From NCBI GenBank assembly GCA_002320035.1, contig DCJL01000033.1:400-18790 (forward strand): a stretch of 18,391 bases of DNA. Reading direction: 5' to 3'. The first letter of the stretch is position 1. Every line of letters begins with the position of its first letter. Below, piece after piece: positions 1-7,695 of this stretch. A program made the position numbers and the translations under genes. The notes below the pieces were generated by a model that made no database searches, was not told where the DNA came from, and saw nothing but the letters and a program-made list of their open reading frames with translations. Source of the stretch: Clostridiales bacterium UBA1701 (GTDB lineage Bacteria; Bacillota; Clostridia; Oscillospirales; Oscillospiraceae).

Positions 1-63
1 GTACGCCGGGAAGGTGGCGCTTAAAATCCGCCCGGTTTCAGCATCCAAATTTAATACAAACAT
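1..63 (-). CDS. Partial small tail-region protein (first 21 codons)
   Basis: An ATG at 63-61 follows directly on the TAA stop of the tail-tip gene (TAA then ATG, no gap). AAAGGGG lies about 9 bases upstream of it, inside the end of the preceding gene. The frame is open to the left window edge and starts MFVLNLDAETGRILSATFPA. I do not recognise a defined family. Short proteins at this place, after the tail-tip gene, are common in Firmicutes siphophages and often belong to the host-binding end of the tail, but the function here is unknown. The gene is cut by the window. Confidence 0.6.
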   Translation of the reverse strand, partial: MFVLNLDAETGRILSATFPAY

Positions 64-1518
64 TTAGCTCGCCCCTTTCACGCCGTAGATAGCTGTTGGT
101 ATGGCATAAGCGTTATCTTGTGTTGTCGTTGGGCCCTGGTCATACCCCTCACCGAACACAACGCCATTTGTCCCTGCTTCAATAAATCTTGATGCGTATT
201 GAGGATTTGAAACGCTTACGGAGCTTACCTGCCTCGCGCCAAACTTTTTCCCGATGGGGGCAAGAAAAAGAGCGCCGCTTGTCAAATCGTTGCGATATTT
301 CATTTCAACAAGCAGAAATGCACAGCCTGTTGCATTAACTGATACGGTCTGTGGAGAAAAACTGCTCCCGGGACTGGCGTTCTCCCAGAGCTTTCCAATC
401 TGAATTCCGCCCAGGACCGCCGTCACCTCCGGCGACAGCTTTGCAAGCGTTACCGAGCCGTCTGGAATCCCCGTGTTGTAATTTACCGTAGTTGTGCTCC
501 CGCCGCCCCCGCTCATGCGCTTCACCTTTTCCGGCAGCGTTACGGCCAGCTCCCCGCACTTGTAGCTGAATCGCCTGTCATCGCTGGATATTACAACCGA
601 GACAATCTGCGTTTTGAATACCGTCCCCGCCAGCCGCAGCAGTACCGTGTCGTAGAGCCCGTATTCTTTCTCCGAAAGGAATTCGATCTTGTGGCTTTGA
701 ATATTTTTTGCGAATACGGCCGCCGCCTTTTCTGCCGGGTCCTCCTCTGCCTTGGCCGTCACATACTCCCAGCGTCCCTCCGCCCGCGACGCCGGAACAG
801 ATGTGCTGATCTCCCCCGCCGCGCTCAGGTAGAAGTCCCTGCTCTCATAGACAGGGTCGCTGTCCGCGTTTTCCTGCGGCACTTCCCTGAGCACCGTCAC
901 CTTGGCCACGCTGTCCTTGCTGTAGGTCTCCGTGGCAAGCTGGGCGCTCCCGTCTGAAAATACCACCCGCCGGGCCGTGCCCGTACCCGTGGATATGCGC
1001 AGCTGGAGCGTGTCCGAGGCCTTTGCCCTGCTGCGGAGCCCAAAGTCGATCACGACCCCCGCCCGCCGGGCCTGCGCCATGATGTCTGAGAGCTTGTAGA
1101 GCTTTGTGTCATCCAGCTCCGGCGCCGTCATGGGCGTCGCATCCGTGTTCTCCACGCTCAGATAGGGCACCCGGTATGCCGTGTCGCTGCATCCGATATA
1201 CTCGCGCTCCAGCGCCGCCTTGATGAATTCCCCGTATGTTCCCGGCGCCGCGTCTGGCCATACAAGCGGCCGGTCGAAGAATTCCGCCGCGTCTGCCGTG
1301 GCTATGGTCAGCTTCCCGTCCTTCGGAGAGGCCTGGGAAATCAGCACAATCCTCCCCCCGATATACAGCCAGTCCCCGGTATGGTCCCTGCCGTCGTGCC
1401 CCGCCAGCACCGCCTTCCCCGTCTCTCCTGATACCGATGCCGCCGGAAGCGAGTAGCTTTCCGTGTTTTCCCGCATGGCCAGCGTAAAGTCGCCGCGTTT
1501 TTTTATATATACCAGCAT
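64..1518 (-). CDS. Tail-tip / phage tail protein with C-terminal exchangeable domain
   Basis: 484 residues. Position directly after the distal tail protein and the N-terminal pattern (residues 1-335, beta-rich, starting MLVYIKKRGDFTLAM) fit the siphophage tail-tip or baseplate hub protein that closes the tube and carries receptor-binding parts. Residues about 336-369 form a Gly/Ser/Thr linker (SGGGGSTTT, then PDGSVTLAKLSPEV, a motif common at phage fibre junctions). Residues about 370-484 form a separate C-terminal domain ending in IPTAIYGVKG, a type of ending I associate with many Firmicutes phage tail proteins. I infer that this part contacts the host surface. The ATG start has CAGGAG 8 bases upstream and lies one base after the stop of the preceding gene, so the two are probably translationally coupled. 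No peptidase motif was recognised. Confidence 0.75.
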   Translation of the reverse strand: MLVYIKKRGDFTLAMRENTESYSLPAASVSGETGKAVLAGHDGRDHTGDWLYIGGRIVLISQASPKDGKLTIATADAAEFFDRPLVWPDAAPGTYGEFIKAALEREYIGCSDTAYRVPYLSVENTDATPMTAPELDDTKLYKLSDIMAQARRAGVVIDFGLRSRAKASDTLQLRISTGTGTARRVVFSDGSAQLATETYSKDSVAKVTVLREVPQENADSDPVYESRDFYLSAAGEISTSVPASRAEGRWEYVTAKAEEDPAEKAAAVFAKNIQSHKIEFLSEKEYGLYDTVLLRLAGTVFKTQIVSVVISSDDRRFSYKCGELAVTLPEKVKRMSGGGGSTTTVNYNTGIPDGSVTLAKLSPEVTAVLGGIQIGKLWENASPGSSFSPQTVSVNATGCAFLLVEMKYRNDLTSGALFLAPIGKKFGARQVSSVSVSNPQYASRFIEAGTNGVVFGEGYDQGPTTTQDNAYAIPTAIYGVKGAS

Positions 1519-1519
1519 C

Positions 1520-2401
1520 TCATACGCTCCTGTAATAGAAGTAAGCCTGCGCCGAGACCTTTCCCGTCAATGTGCCCGCTCCCGTGAGCTTCAGGATGCT
1601 GGCCTCGTGGACAGGCGCCCGGAAAAAAGGCTCCGTGCTGATGTCTACCCGCCCCGCGTCCAAAAGATCCGTCTCCGTCCCGTCCGCGGCGATGCTCTTG
1701 ATATAGCCGCTGCGCTTGGCCGTGAAAAGTTCCAGTATCTCCGTCGCTCCGATGCTTCCGGAGATTGCGCACTTTCCGTATTCCGTCCCGCTCTCGACCC
1801 CCGTGAGGGAAATTTCCAGATCCGCCGCCGCGCCCGTGTAGCGCACCCGCAGCGCCGCCGGCACGTGTCCCCTTGCCGGGATTTCTACCGAGTAAACCCC
1901 GCCCCCGCTCTCGCCGTATACCAGCTTGTCATCATAGGCAAATTCATACCGCATCGCCGTGTCCTCGTCGCCCTCGAAATTCAGCGCCAGCGGCGTCGGC
2001 AGATACCAGGGCGTAAGACAGGCCATAGAAACCGCGCAGGACAGCTGTCCCCAGCTGCCCCGCACAGATTTTTCAATAAAATTCAGGCTCACCCGTCGAT
2101 AAAATTCCTTACTGCCATAGGGACAGTACACAAAAATGTATTCCGTTGAAGCGGACAGCCAGTCCACAAGCGCTCTGTACCGTGGGTATGCCGCTGGCTT
2201 GAACAACAGATCGCCCACAATGTTTGCCTCTGGCTCTTCTTCCCTGCTTATAAGCTTAAAAAATCCCTCGCCGATTCCCACTCTTTTAGGGTTCAGCGCA
2301 AATCCGAGCCCCTCTGCGTGGGTAATCGTCACGTCGGAGAGCACATTCAGGTCCCACCGCTCCCCGATTTCATTTTCAAAATAAAAAGCCGCAAAGCTCA
2401 T
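1520..2401 (-). CDS. Distal tail (Dit-like) protein
   Basis: 293 residues from the ATG at 2401, which overlaps the tape-measure stop as ATGA. GGGGTGGG lies about 8 bases upstream. A GTG at 2413 would add four residues but has no clear ribosome binding site. The N-terminus (MSFAAFYFENEIGERWDLN) and the position between tape measure and tail-tip protein fit the Dit/phage-tail family, whose hexamer joins tail tube and tip and forms the baseplate hub. The N-terminal half would be the ring-forming domain; the later beta-rich part (GGGVYSVEIPARGHVPAALRV region) would be a galectin/CBM-like peripheral domain. Family assignment rests on pattern and order, not on a search. Confidence 0.78.
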   Translation of the reverse strand: MSFAAFYFENEIGERWDLNVLSDVTITHAEGLGFALNPKRVGIGEGFFKLISREEEPEANIVGDLLFKPAAYPRYRALVDWLSASTEYIFVYCPYGSKEFYRRVSLNFIEKSVRGSWGQLSCAVSMACLTPWYLPTPLALNFEGDEDTAMRYEFAYDDKLVYGESGGGVYSVEIPARGHVPAALRVRYTGAAADLEISLTGVESGTEYGKCAISGSIGATEILELFTAKRSGYIKSIAADGTETDLLDAGRVDISTEPFFRAPVHEASILKLTGAGTLTGKVSAQAYFYYRSV

Positions 2402-4281
2402 GCCAGTGCCCACCCCAATTCTCTGCTTACTGTGTTCACGATGTAGTCTATCATGCTCTGGTCAATGCTCGGTGCGTTGATGGTGATCTGTACTCCTCCC
2501 CGGACGCCCCTGCCTGCCGGAAGTTCACCCATATTCTCCGGTGCCACGATCATATCCCTGAAATCAAAGGATTTTGTGATCTGGTCCGTCACCAGCCTTG
2601 TGTTGTCCCGAATGCCCTGGGCAAAAAGCTTCATCATGTCCGGCGCGTAGGTGTGGAAATTGGAAAGCGGGCCTTCCTCCGGCTCAGAAAAGCCTATAAG
2701 GTCGCGTATGGATTGTGCGATATCGGAAACCTTTTGTTTTAACGCGCTCCACTTTGCTTGCAAGCCGCTTATAAAGTTGGAAATCAGGTCACTGCCCCAG
2801 CTTACCGCGTCGCCTACCACGCCCATAATGCCGTCTTTGACCGCGTTTACAATTGCCTTTCCCTTTTCTTTCAGCTCTCCGAGCTTGCCGACAAGACCGC
2901 TGATAAAATCGGCTATTGCGGCAGCTGCCACATTGATAAGCTCTCCCGCCTTTGCCATGGCCGCCGCGATGAGCGCGTCCAGCATTTGGCCGCCCGTGGT
3001 GGCGATTCCTCCAAGAAAGGCAAGAATTCCGGCAATAAACGCAAGCACAATCTGCCCCGCCGCTCCCAGCAGCTGCGGGGTATTTGACACAAGCGCCACC
3101 ACAAGCTGTACGATGATCTGCCCCGCTATTTCTGCAAGCTGCGGCAGATAGGTAATGATTCCGGTAGACAGTGCCGTAATGATGGACACTGCCCCTTCAA
3201 CCACCGCGTCGGTGTTTTCCGCAAGATAGCCTGCCAGCTGTACGGCAATCCGTCCCGCCGCGTCTACCAGCATGGGAATGCTGTTTACGATGGCCACGCC
3301 AAGAGCGCCGACCATAGAAGCGCCCGCGCTGAGAAGCTGCGGAACTACATTTTCAACAAGCCCCGGCACGGCGGCGGCCAGCACCGGTGCCAGCCCCTCC
3401 ACAAGCTTCCCGATACCACTCAGCGCCTGCTCAATTCTCGGCATCAGGTTTTCCGCTGCGATTGTCGCGGATGTTACCAGGTCGTTCAGCAGCACGTCAA
3501 AATCCTGGGTGTCGTCGGCAATGCCGGTCATGAGGTTTGTCCACGCCGCCTTGGTCATTGCAAGGCTCCCGGATATCGTCTCCGCCGCCTCGCTCGCCGT
3601 CGTTCCTGTGACATCCATATTCTGCTGCACAACGTGGATCGCCTCCACGATGTCCGCATACGAATCAATGCTGTATTCCGCCAGCTCTCCCTGGGCTGTC
3701 TTGATTGCCTCCGCGTCAGCGAGCAGCCGCTTCATTTCAGACTGCGTACCGCCGTAGCCCAGCTTAAGGTTATCCAGCATTGTATAATTTTGCTTTGCAA
3801 AGCCCTGATAGGCGAACTGAATCGCCTCCATTCCCGTGCCGAATTTATTCGCGTTGTCCGACATATCTCTGATTGCCATGTCGGCATAATCCACGGCCTT
3901 TTTTGTGTCTCCCCCCAGGCTCTGTATCAGGCTCGCTGCAAAGCTTGTGGCGGTATTCATGTATTCGTTTGCGGACATTCCGGCAGTCTTGAACGCGTCC
4001 CTTGCGTACTGCATCAGCTGCCCGCTGCTGTCCTTAAACAGCGTTTGCACGCCGCCTACCAGCTGCTCATACTCGGCAAATCCCTCTATTGCGTTTTTTG
4101 TCAGAAAACTGACGGCGGTGGAAGCCACGCCGATTGCCGCCGCTCCCACCTTGGCCGCTGTTTTCAGCCCGTTCCCGATCGCTTTTGCGGCCTTACTGGT
4201 AAGCCCTGCGGCTTTACCGATTCCGTCTCTGTATTCGCTGTCGTCCAGCGTGATTCTTGCGTAAAGGTCAAAAAGGTCTAT
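2398..4281 (-). CDS. Tail tape measure protein (probable ATA start)
   Basis: About 627 residues if it starts at the ATA at 4281-4279. The frame between the upstream in-frame TGA (4290-4288) and the body has no ATG, GTG or TTG before a GTG at 4149, yet the bases from 4281 on encode a family-like N-terminus (x-DLFDLYARITLDDSEYRDG). Starting at 4149 would remove 44 residues, including that part, and has no ribosome binding site. The N-terminal region has FxxYEQLVGGVQTLFKDSS, typical of tape measures of this group. The middle (window about 3500-2900) is a long run of hydrophobic helices with repeated P-x-L-x(3)-A units. Near the C-terminus GFSEPEEGPLSNFHTY is another conserved-looking block. The protein sets tail length and passes into the cell with the DNA. 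At the known ratio of roughly 1.5 angstrom per residue the tail would be near 90 nm, an inference only. Confidence 0.85.
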   Translation of the reverse strand: MDLFDLYARITLDDSEYRDGIGKAAGLTSKAAKAIGNGLKTAAKVGAAAIGVASTAVSFLTKNAIEGFAEYEQLVGGVQTLFKDSSGQLMQYARDAFKTAGMSANEYMNTATSFAASLIQSLGGDTKKAVDYADMAIRDMSDNANKFGTGMEAIQFAYQGFAKQNYTMLDNLKLGYGGTQSEMKRLLADAEAIKTAQGELAEYSIDSYADIVEAIHVVQQNMDVTGTTASEAAETISGSLAMTKAAWTNLMTGIADDTQDFDVLLNDLVTSATIAAENLMPRIEQALSGIGKLVEGLAPVLAAAVPGLVENVVPQLLSAGASMVGALGVAIVNSIPMLVDAAGRIAVQLAGYLAENTDAVVEGAVSIITALSTGIITYLPQLAEIAGQIIVQLVVALVSNTPQLLGAAGQIVLAFIAGILAFLGGIATTGGQMLDALIAAAMAKAGELINVAAAAIADFISGLVGKLGELKEKGKAIVNAVKDGIMGVVGDAVSWGSDLISNFISGLQAKWSALKQKVSDIAQSIRDLIGFSEPEEGPLSNFHTYAPDMMKLFAQGIRDNTRLVTDQITKSFDFRDMIVAPENMGELPAGRGVRGGVQITINAPSIDQSMIDYIVNTVSRELGWALA

Positions 4282-4595
4282 GTTCCCTCACTTCCCTCCT
4301 GTAGGCGGCGCAGTGTGCCGCGCACCTGGTCTATGACCTCCTCCGCCGTGCGTTTTTCTTCCGCTTTTGGCTCGATGAGGTCAATAAACCGCGTCTCATA
4401 ATACTTACCCCCGCCCCTGGCACTGTTCTCGCCGATGGCCCGGAGCGCATCGCTTATGTATATCCGGTACGCCTTGTCCCGCTCTCTTTCCGCTATCATG
4501 TAGGGGAGCGCCGCCATATAAGCGCCGGCCCGCATTCTCGGCGCGGACAGGAGCGCCGGAATTATCCGGTCTGCTCCTGCTCCACGCACGATTTG
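4278..4595 (-). CDS. Tail assembly chaperone, C-terminal part reached by -1 frameshift (gpT-like)
   Basis: This frame continues the chaperone gene 4562-4936 after a -1 shift. It has no good start: the only candidate, GTG at 4589, has no Shine-Dalgarno sequence. Reading from the shift site gives QIVRGAGADRIIPALLS and on to RTAEEVIDQVRGTLRRLQEG, ending at TAG (4280-4278). The shifted reading adds 105 residues to 114 upstream ones, so the fusion is about 219 residues. In lambda the equivalent gpGT fusion binds the tape measure with gpG and recruits tail-tube subunits, and the fusion is absent from the finished tail. Location between tail tube and tape measure is the expected one. The final codons carry AGGAGG, which probably serves the tape-measure gene. 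Confidence 0.82.
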   Translation of the reverse strand, partial: QIVRGAGADRIIPALLSAPRMRAGAYMAALPYMIAERERDKAYRIYISDALRAIGENSARGGGKYYETRFIDLIEPKAEEKRTAEEVIDQVRGTLRRLQEGSEGT

Positions 4596-4601
4596 AAAAA
4601 A
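4548..4601 (-). promoter_or_regulatory. Programmed -1 ribosomal frameshift signal
   Basis: On the minus strand the heptamer T TTT TTC occupies 4601-4595 in the correct phase (codons GAT TTT TTC of the upstream gene). The second chaperone frame is exactly -1 relative to the first. Fifteen bases downstream is a stem-loop at 4579-4548: outer stem CAGGAGC/GCTCCTG of 7 perfect pairs, inner stem CCGGA/TCCGG of 5 pairs, loop TAAT. The zero-frame stop TAA (4564-4562) lies in this hairpin. Slippery site, phase, overlap and hairpin all agree. The hairpin is somewhat farther from the heptamer than the usual 5-9 bases. Confidence 0.85.
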
Positions 4602-4936
4602 TCCAGCATCTCCCGGTCTTTCAGCAAAGTACGAAGCTGTATGCTGGTTTCAATAATATTCTGGCGGGAAATATCCTCCCGGTTCTTCCCTGCCAGCACG
4701 GATAAAATACCGTAAATATCGCCCCGGTGCGTTTTCAGCAGCAGCGGGGCGATGCTGTTCAGTTTTTCCGCGCCGAAGCGTAAGATCTCTGCCCGGTTCT
4801 TTTCCTGTCCCGGGTCTAACTTGCGCTTGAGCTCCGCAATCAGATCCTCGTCGATGACGATGTTGTTTATATACGGTGTAATTTCACACAGGACGTCAAG
4901 CGCCTCGTCCGTGTTCAGCTCCGACAGTTTTTTCAT
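4562..4936 (-). CDS. Tail assembly chaperone (gpG-like)
   Basis: 124 residues, beginning MKKLSELNTDEALDVLCEIT, mostly helical and acidic to mixed charge. It lies between the tail tube and tape-measure genes, where the lambda G-type chaperone is found in nearly all long-tailed phages. Its 3' end carries a slippery heptamer, so most ribosomes make this short form and a minority make the gpGT-like fusion. The start ATG overlaps the stop of the tail tube gene as ATGA, and only a weak GGTGAG precedes it, so translation probably depends on coupling. Family assignment is by gene order plus the frameshift architecture; the sequence alone would be less certain. Confidence 0.82.
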   Translation of the reverse strand: MKKLSELNTDEALDVLCEITPYINNIVIDEDLIAELKRKLDPGQEKNRAEILRFGAEKLNSIAPLLLKTHRGDIYGILSVLAGKNREDISRQNIIETSIQLRTLLKDREMLDFFKSCVEQEQTG

Positions 4937-5508
4937 GAGCTCACCGCCGGCTCAATGCTGTAAAATACCATCGGCATCTCTGTCTGCGCCGCCAGAGACA
5001 CGTGCCCCGTCAGCGTCACGCTGTTCTGGCCCTTGCCCGCCTTGGTGGTCTGCAGGTTAAAGCCGCCTGTGCTCAGCGCGTTTTTGAGCTGGATTGCGAT
5101 CGCACCGCCGTCGGCCCGGTCGCCAACCCACCACAGGTCGGTAAAATCTGTCTGCCTCAGCGTTGCCCTCGGGGTCACCTTACCCTTGTTTGCGCTGTCG
5201 ATATCTGCCGCGCCCAGAGACAGGCGGATGGATTCCGCCGAAGTGCCCAGAGAGGTAAAGCCCATGGTGCATTTCCATCCGGTAAGCTGCTTGAGCTCTT
5301 TCACGTTCATCGGCGCATTATCCACATCCTCCCCCATGTCCACATAGGTCGGCTCGCATACCGCGTTGATTCCACCCGTGGTGGCACATATGATGTCGGC
5401 GTCCTCTGGCGCCGCAGCAGTTTCCGGGTCAAAGCTTTTAAGCAGCACCCCCGCGTCAAGCTGCATTTCCGCAAAGGTGCTCTGTGGAATCACTGTAAAT
5501 TTTCCCAT
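4933..5508 (-). CDS. Major tail tube protein
   Basis: 191 residues, starting MGKFTVIPQSTFAEMQLDAG. Predominantly beta-type sequence with many Thr, Gly and Ala, as expected for the tube protein that forms stacked hexameric rings along a siphophage tail. Segments such as GWKCTMGFTSLGT and TDLWWVGDRADGG resemble phage major tail proteins of Firmicutes. It follows the tail terminator gene and precedes the chaperone pair, the canonical order. The ATG is preceded by AAAGGAA at good distance; the stop overlaps the next start (ATGA). There is no added Ig-like domain; the length is that of a minimal tube subunit. Confidence 0.85.
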   Translation of the reverse strand: MGKFTVIPQSTFAEMQLDAGVLLKSFDPETAAAPEDADIICATTGGINAVCEPTYVDMGEDVDNAPMNVKELKQLTGWKCTMGFTSLGTSAESIRLSLGAADIDSANKGKVTPRATLRQTDFTDLWWVGDRADGGAIAIQLKNALSTGGFNLQTTKAGKGQNSVTLTGHVSLAAQTEMPMVFYSIEPAVSS

Positions 5509-5520
5509 ATATTTTTCCTT

Positions 5521-5892
5521 TCAGTTCAAAGTCAAATATTCCGCTGAAAGATTCAGCGTTTTCATTTTCAGCAGCGGCTCATCCTCCACCGGCGCGCTCT
5601 GACACCAGGGAGTCCCGCGCCGGAGCCAGATATAGCCGCCCTCGCAGCCTAACACCTTTCCTCCCGGGCCGATTGCCTTTGAAATTTCCGCCGCCTTGGC
5701 GTTTGGCGCGGTTTCTCCCGCTCCATAGTACCAGAGATTCACTGTCAGTGCCGCCGCGTCTCCGCCCCAGGCGTCAAAAACCGGCGTATAGGTCAGGTAA
5801 GGCAGCACTGCGTTGTTTGGCACGTCTGTCTCCGCGTAGGCCGGAATCCCAAAGCCGCTGAAAAAACTGTATAGCGCCGCTTCCTTTGTCAT
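5521..5892 (-). CDS. Tail terminator / tail completion protein
   Basis: 123 residues (MTKEAALYSFFSGFGIPAYA...). The pattern of a short N-terminal helix, then LPYLTYTPVFDAWGGD, a beta strand NLWYYG, a helical part and PLLKMKTLNLSAEYLTL near the C-terminus is what I associate with phage tail terminator proteins that cap the tube at the head end (lambda gpU / SPP1 gp17 role). It sits just before the tail tube gene and starts with an ATGA overlap with the head-closure gene, so the two are probably coupled. Assignment is from gene order and general pattern. Confidence 0.7.
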   Translation of the reverse strand: MTKEAALYSFFSGFGIPAYAETDVPNNAVLPYLTYTPVFDAWGGDAAALTVNLWYYGAGETAPNAKAAEISKAIGPGGKVLGCEGGYIWLRRGTPWCQSAPVEDEPLLKMKTLNLSAEYLTLN

Positions 5893-6242
5893 TTCGGCAG
5901 CCTCGCAAGCTTCTCCGCCGTCGCCATAGACATATCCAGCCCGGCGCTGTGCGGCGTCTGCTTTTCCTTCGCCTCTGAGGTCACGCGGAAATACGCGCCG
6001 TCCGCCAGACGCATGAAAATTTCCCTGTATGTCAGCGCGTCCTTTCGTCTTGTGAGCACCGTGTACACGCTCTCAAGTCCCTGCTGCTGGGCGACGCGGG
6101 CCTCCGTTGAGGTATCCAGCACCACAGCCGCCTCGAACAGTGCGCCCTCAACATAGCTGTTTACCAGTCCGCTCTCGTCGTCCGGTCGCTGTTCCCATAC
6201 CATTTTCACGCAGGGCATCATATTTTCATCAATCAGGCTCAT
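5889..6242 (-). CDS. Head closure / head-tail joining protein
   Basis: 117 residues, starting MSLIDENMMPCVKMVWEQRP. The block LADGAYFRVTSEAKEKQTP followed by a helix with MSMATAEKLARLP fits small head-closure (stopper) proteins that seal the DNA exit under the connector in siphophages. The gene is placed between the connector and tail terminator genes. The ATG has GAGGTG about 9 bases upstream. It could also be called a generic minor capsid or neck protein; the precise ring it forms cannot be decided from sequence alone. Confidence 0.65.
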   Translation of the reverse strand: MSLIDENMMPCVKMVWEQRPDDESGLVNSYVEGALFEAAVVLDTSTEARVAQQQGLESVYTVLTRRKDALTYREIFMRLADGAYFRVTSEAKEKQTPHSAGLDMSMATAEKLARLPK

Positions 6243-6254
6243 GCCGCTTGCACC

Positions 6255-6668
6255 TCAAATCTTTCTGTATACGTTCAGGCGTTTCCTGAATGCGTCCTGC
6301 CATGTGAGCACCTGCCCGTCTTTCCCTGTGGCTCTGGTGTAGCTGTATCCTGCAAAGCTCTCGGACTGGTATGGGCCCGCGTCACCGTTTTTCTCCTGCC
6401 ACTGCTCGATCTCTCCGGCCAACTTCAAAAAATCCGGTGGAATCGCCAGCGCCCATATGCTTCCCGCGAAGCGCTCGTCCTGCAGCCCCGCGACGGGGTA
6501 TTTATATACCCCGTCGTTGAATACCGAGCCGATGATTCTGAAATGCTGCCCCGCCGCCAGAAACGGCAGCGTAATGCTGCCGTTTTCAACAGTGAAGCTG
6601 TCCGTGTATATCCCGCCCGGCAGGACAAAGAAATTCCGTATACTTCTCAGTATTTCTTCCAGCATCAC
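6255..6668 (-). CDS. Head-tail connector (adaptor) protein
   Basis: About 137 residues, first gene after the major capsid gene, where the gp6/gp15-type adaptor that binds under the portal is usually encoded. It starts with a helix (EEILRSIRNFFVL), has a beta section around DSFTVENGSITLPF and ends with a helix rich in Trp, Arg and Gln (QDAFRKRLNVYRKI). AAGGGGG just after the capsid stop lies 7 bases before a GTG at 6668 and 10 bases before an ATG at 6665. Spacing favours the GTG, codon identity favours the ATG; the difference is one residue. The connector role is an inference from position and size. Confidence 0.6.
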   Translation of the reverse strand: MMLEEILRSIRNFFVLPGGIYTDSFTVENGSITLPFLAAGQHFRIIGSVFNDGVYKYPVAGLQDERFAGSIWALAIPPDFLKLAGEIEQWQEKNGDAGPYQSESFAGYSYTRATGKDGQVLTWQDAFRKRLNVYRKI

Positions 6669-6683
6669 GCTGCCGCCCCCTTA

Positions 6684-7679
6684 TCAGCCTCCGGTTTTGG
6701 GCGCGATGGCAATTCCCTTGAGCACAGCGGCTTTCAGGGTATTTTTCAGCGCGATTCCGGCCACAAGCTCAACCTCGCCCTTCTTTACCGCGCCGGGGGC
6801 GCTCAGGTCGGGCATGTAGCTGCTTATAACGCCGGTGCCGGTGGGTGAAATGCCGTGCAATGCGTCAAGGCCCAGGGTTACCGCATATATCTCGGTAGTC
6901 CCCGCCGCGCTGCTGCTGGGAATGCTTGTGCCTATGACATCCTTTGTGGTCCCGTCATAGTATTTTCCAAGGTCCATCATGGCGATCCCGTTATAGGTTT
7001 CCACGGTTCTCCCGAATTCGTCCCTGCTCTGCGCGTAATAGCCCGCTCTGCGGGCGATTCCGCGCATTTTCGTGAGCATGGCGGTGTTCATCAGCATCAT
7101 TGTGGGCGTTCCGTCGAGTACGGAAAGGAAGCCGTCCACCTCATCCAGAAAAGCGTTGTAATTGCTGTCCATCTCCGCGGCGGAGGTAAGGGATACCGCG
7201 CTGGTCACTTCACTTGAGGTGCCGGAAAGCAGCTTTTTGAGGCCGTCAAAGGTGTTTGGCACGTACCCCGCGCCGCTTGAGGCGGAAGTGCCGTTAATTA
7301 CAAGATTGTGGAAATAGTTTGACGTTGCCTTGATTTTCTGCTCGGCCTGAAAAGCCAGCTCGTCCACCGCGCCGCTGGTGTTCTGCAGCACACGGTCTAC
7401 TTCAAAAGAGCCGCCCATGATAATGGCGTTGGTGACCTTTTTCTCCTTTTTTGCTTCACTGGCCGTGTATTCGCTGTTTATGGTCCTGACGCCTGCGGTG
7501 CTGGGGGTTTTCAGCTGGATATAGCCGTAAGCCAGCGTGGAGCCGCCGGTGCCTGGGGATATGGCGTTGTCAAAAGTAAGCCGGTCCAGCAGAAGGGAGC
7601 TTCTGCGGAAAGTGTCTATGACCTGCTGGTCTACCTTGTCGGCCATGCCGACCTTTGCTTCTGCAAGAGTAATTGCCAT
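6684..7679 (-). CDS. Major capsid protein
   Basis: 331 residues, starting MAITLAEAKVGMADKVDQQV. The order scaffold, then this gene, then connector genes, and features such as the N-terminal arm, the region GSFEVDRVLQNTSGAVDELA and the C-terminal stretch KKGEVELVAGIALKNT fit an HK97-fold major capsid protein of Firmicutes siphophages. There is no protease gene in the window and a separate scaffold gene is present, so assembly probably uses the Gp20-like scaffold rather than a fused delta domain. AAAGGA lies about 12 bases ahead of the ATG. Confidence 0.9.
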   Translation of the reverse strand: MAITLAEAKVGMADKVDQQVIDTFRRSSLLLDRLTFDNAISPGTGGSTLAYGYIQLKTPSTAGVRTINSEYTASEAKKEKKVTNAIIMGGSFEVDRVLQNTSGAVDELAFQAEQKIKATSNYFHNLVINGTSASSGAGYVPNTFDGLKKLLSGTSSEVTSAVSLTSAAEMDSNYNAFLDEVDGFLSVLDGTPTMMLMNTAMLTKMRGIARRAGYYAQSRDEFGRTVETYNGIAMMDLGKYYDGTTKDVIGTSIPSSSAAGTTEIYAVTLGLDALHGISPTGTGVISSYMPDLSAPGAVKKGEVELVAGIALKNTLKAAVLKGIAIAPKTGG

Positions 7680-7695
7680 TTGTTAAATCATCCTT

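Noticed and set aside
3634..4401. Long plus-strand open frame opposite the tape-measure gene
   Set aside because: It is the complement of a well-supported minus-strand gene, has no ribosome binding site and gives an unlikely Cys/Arg/His-rich protein.
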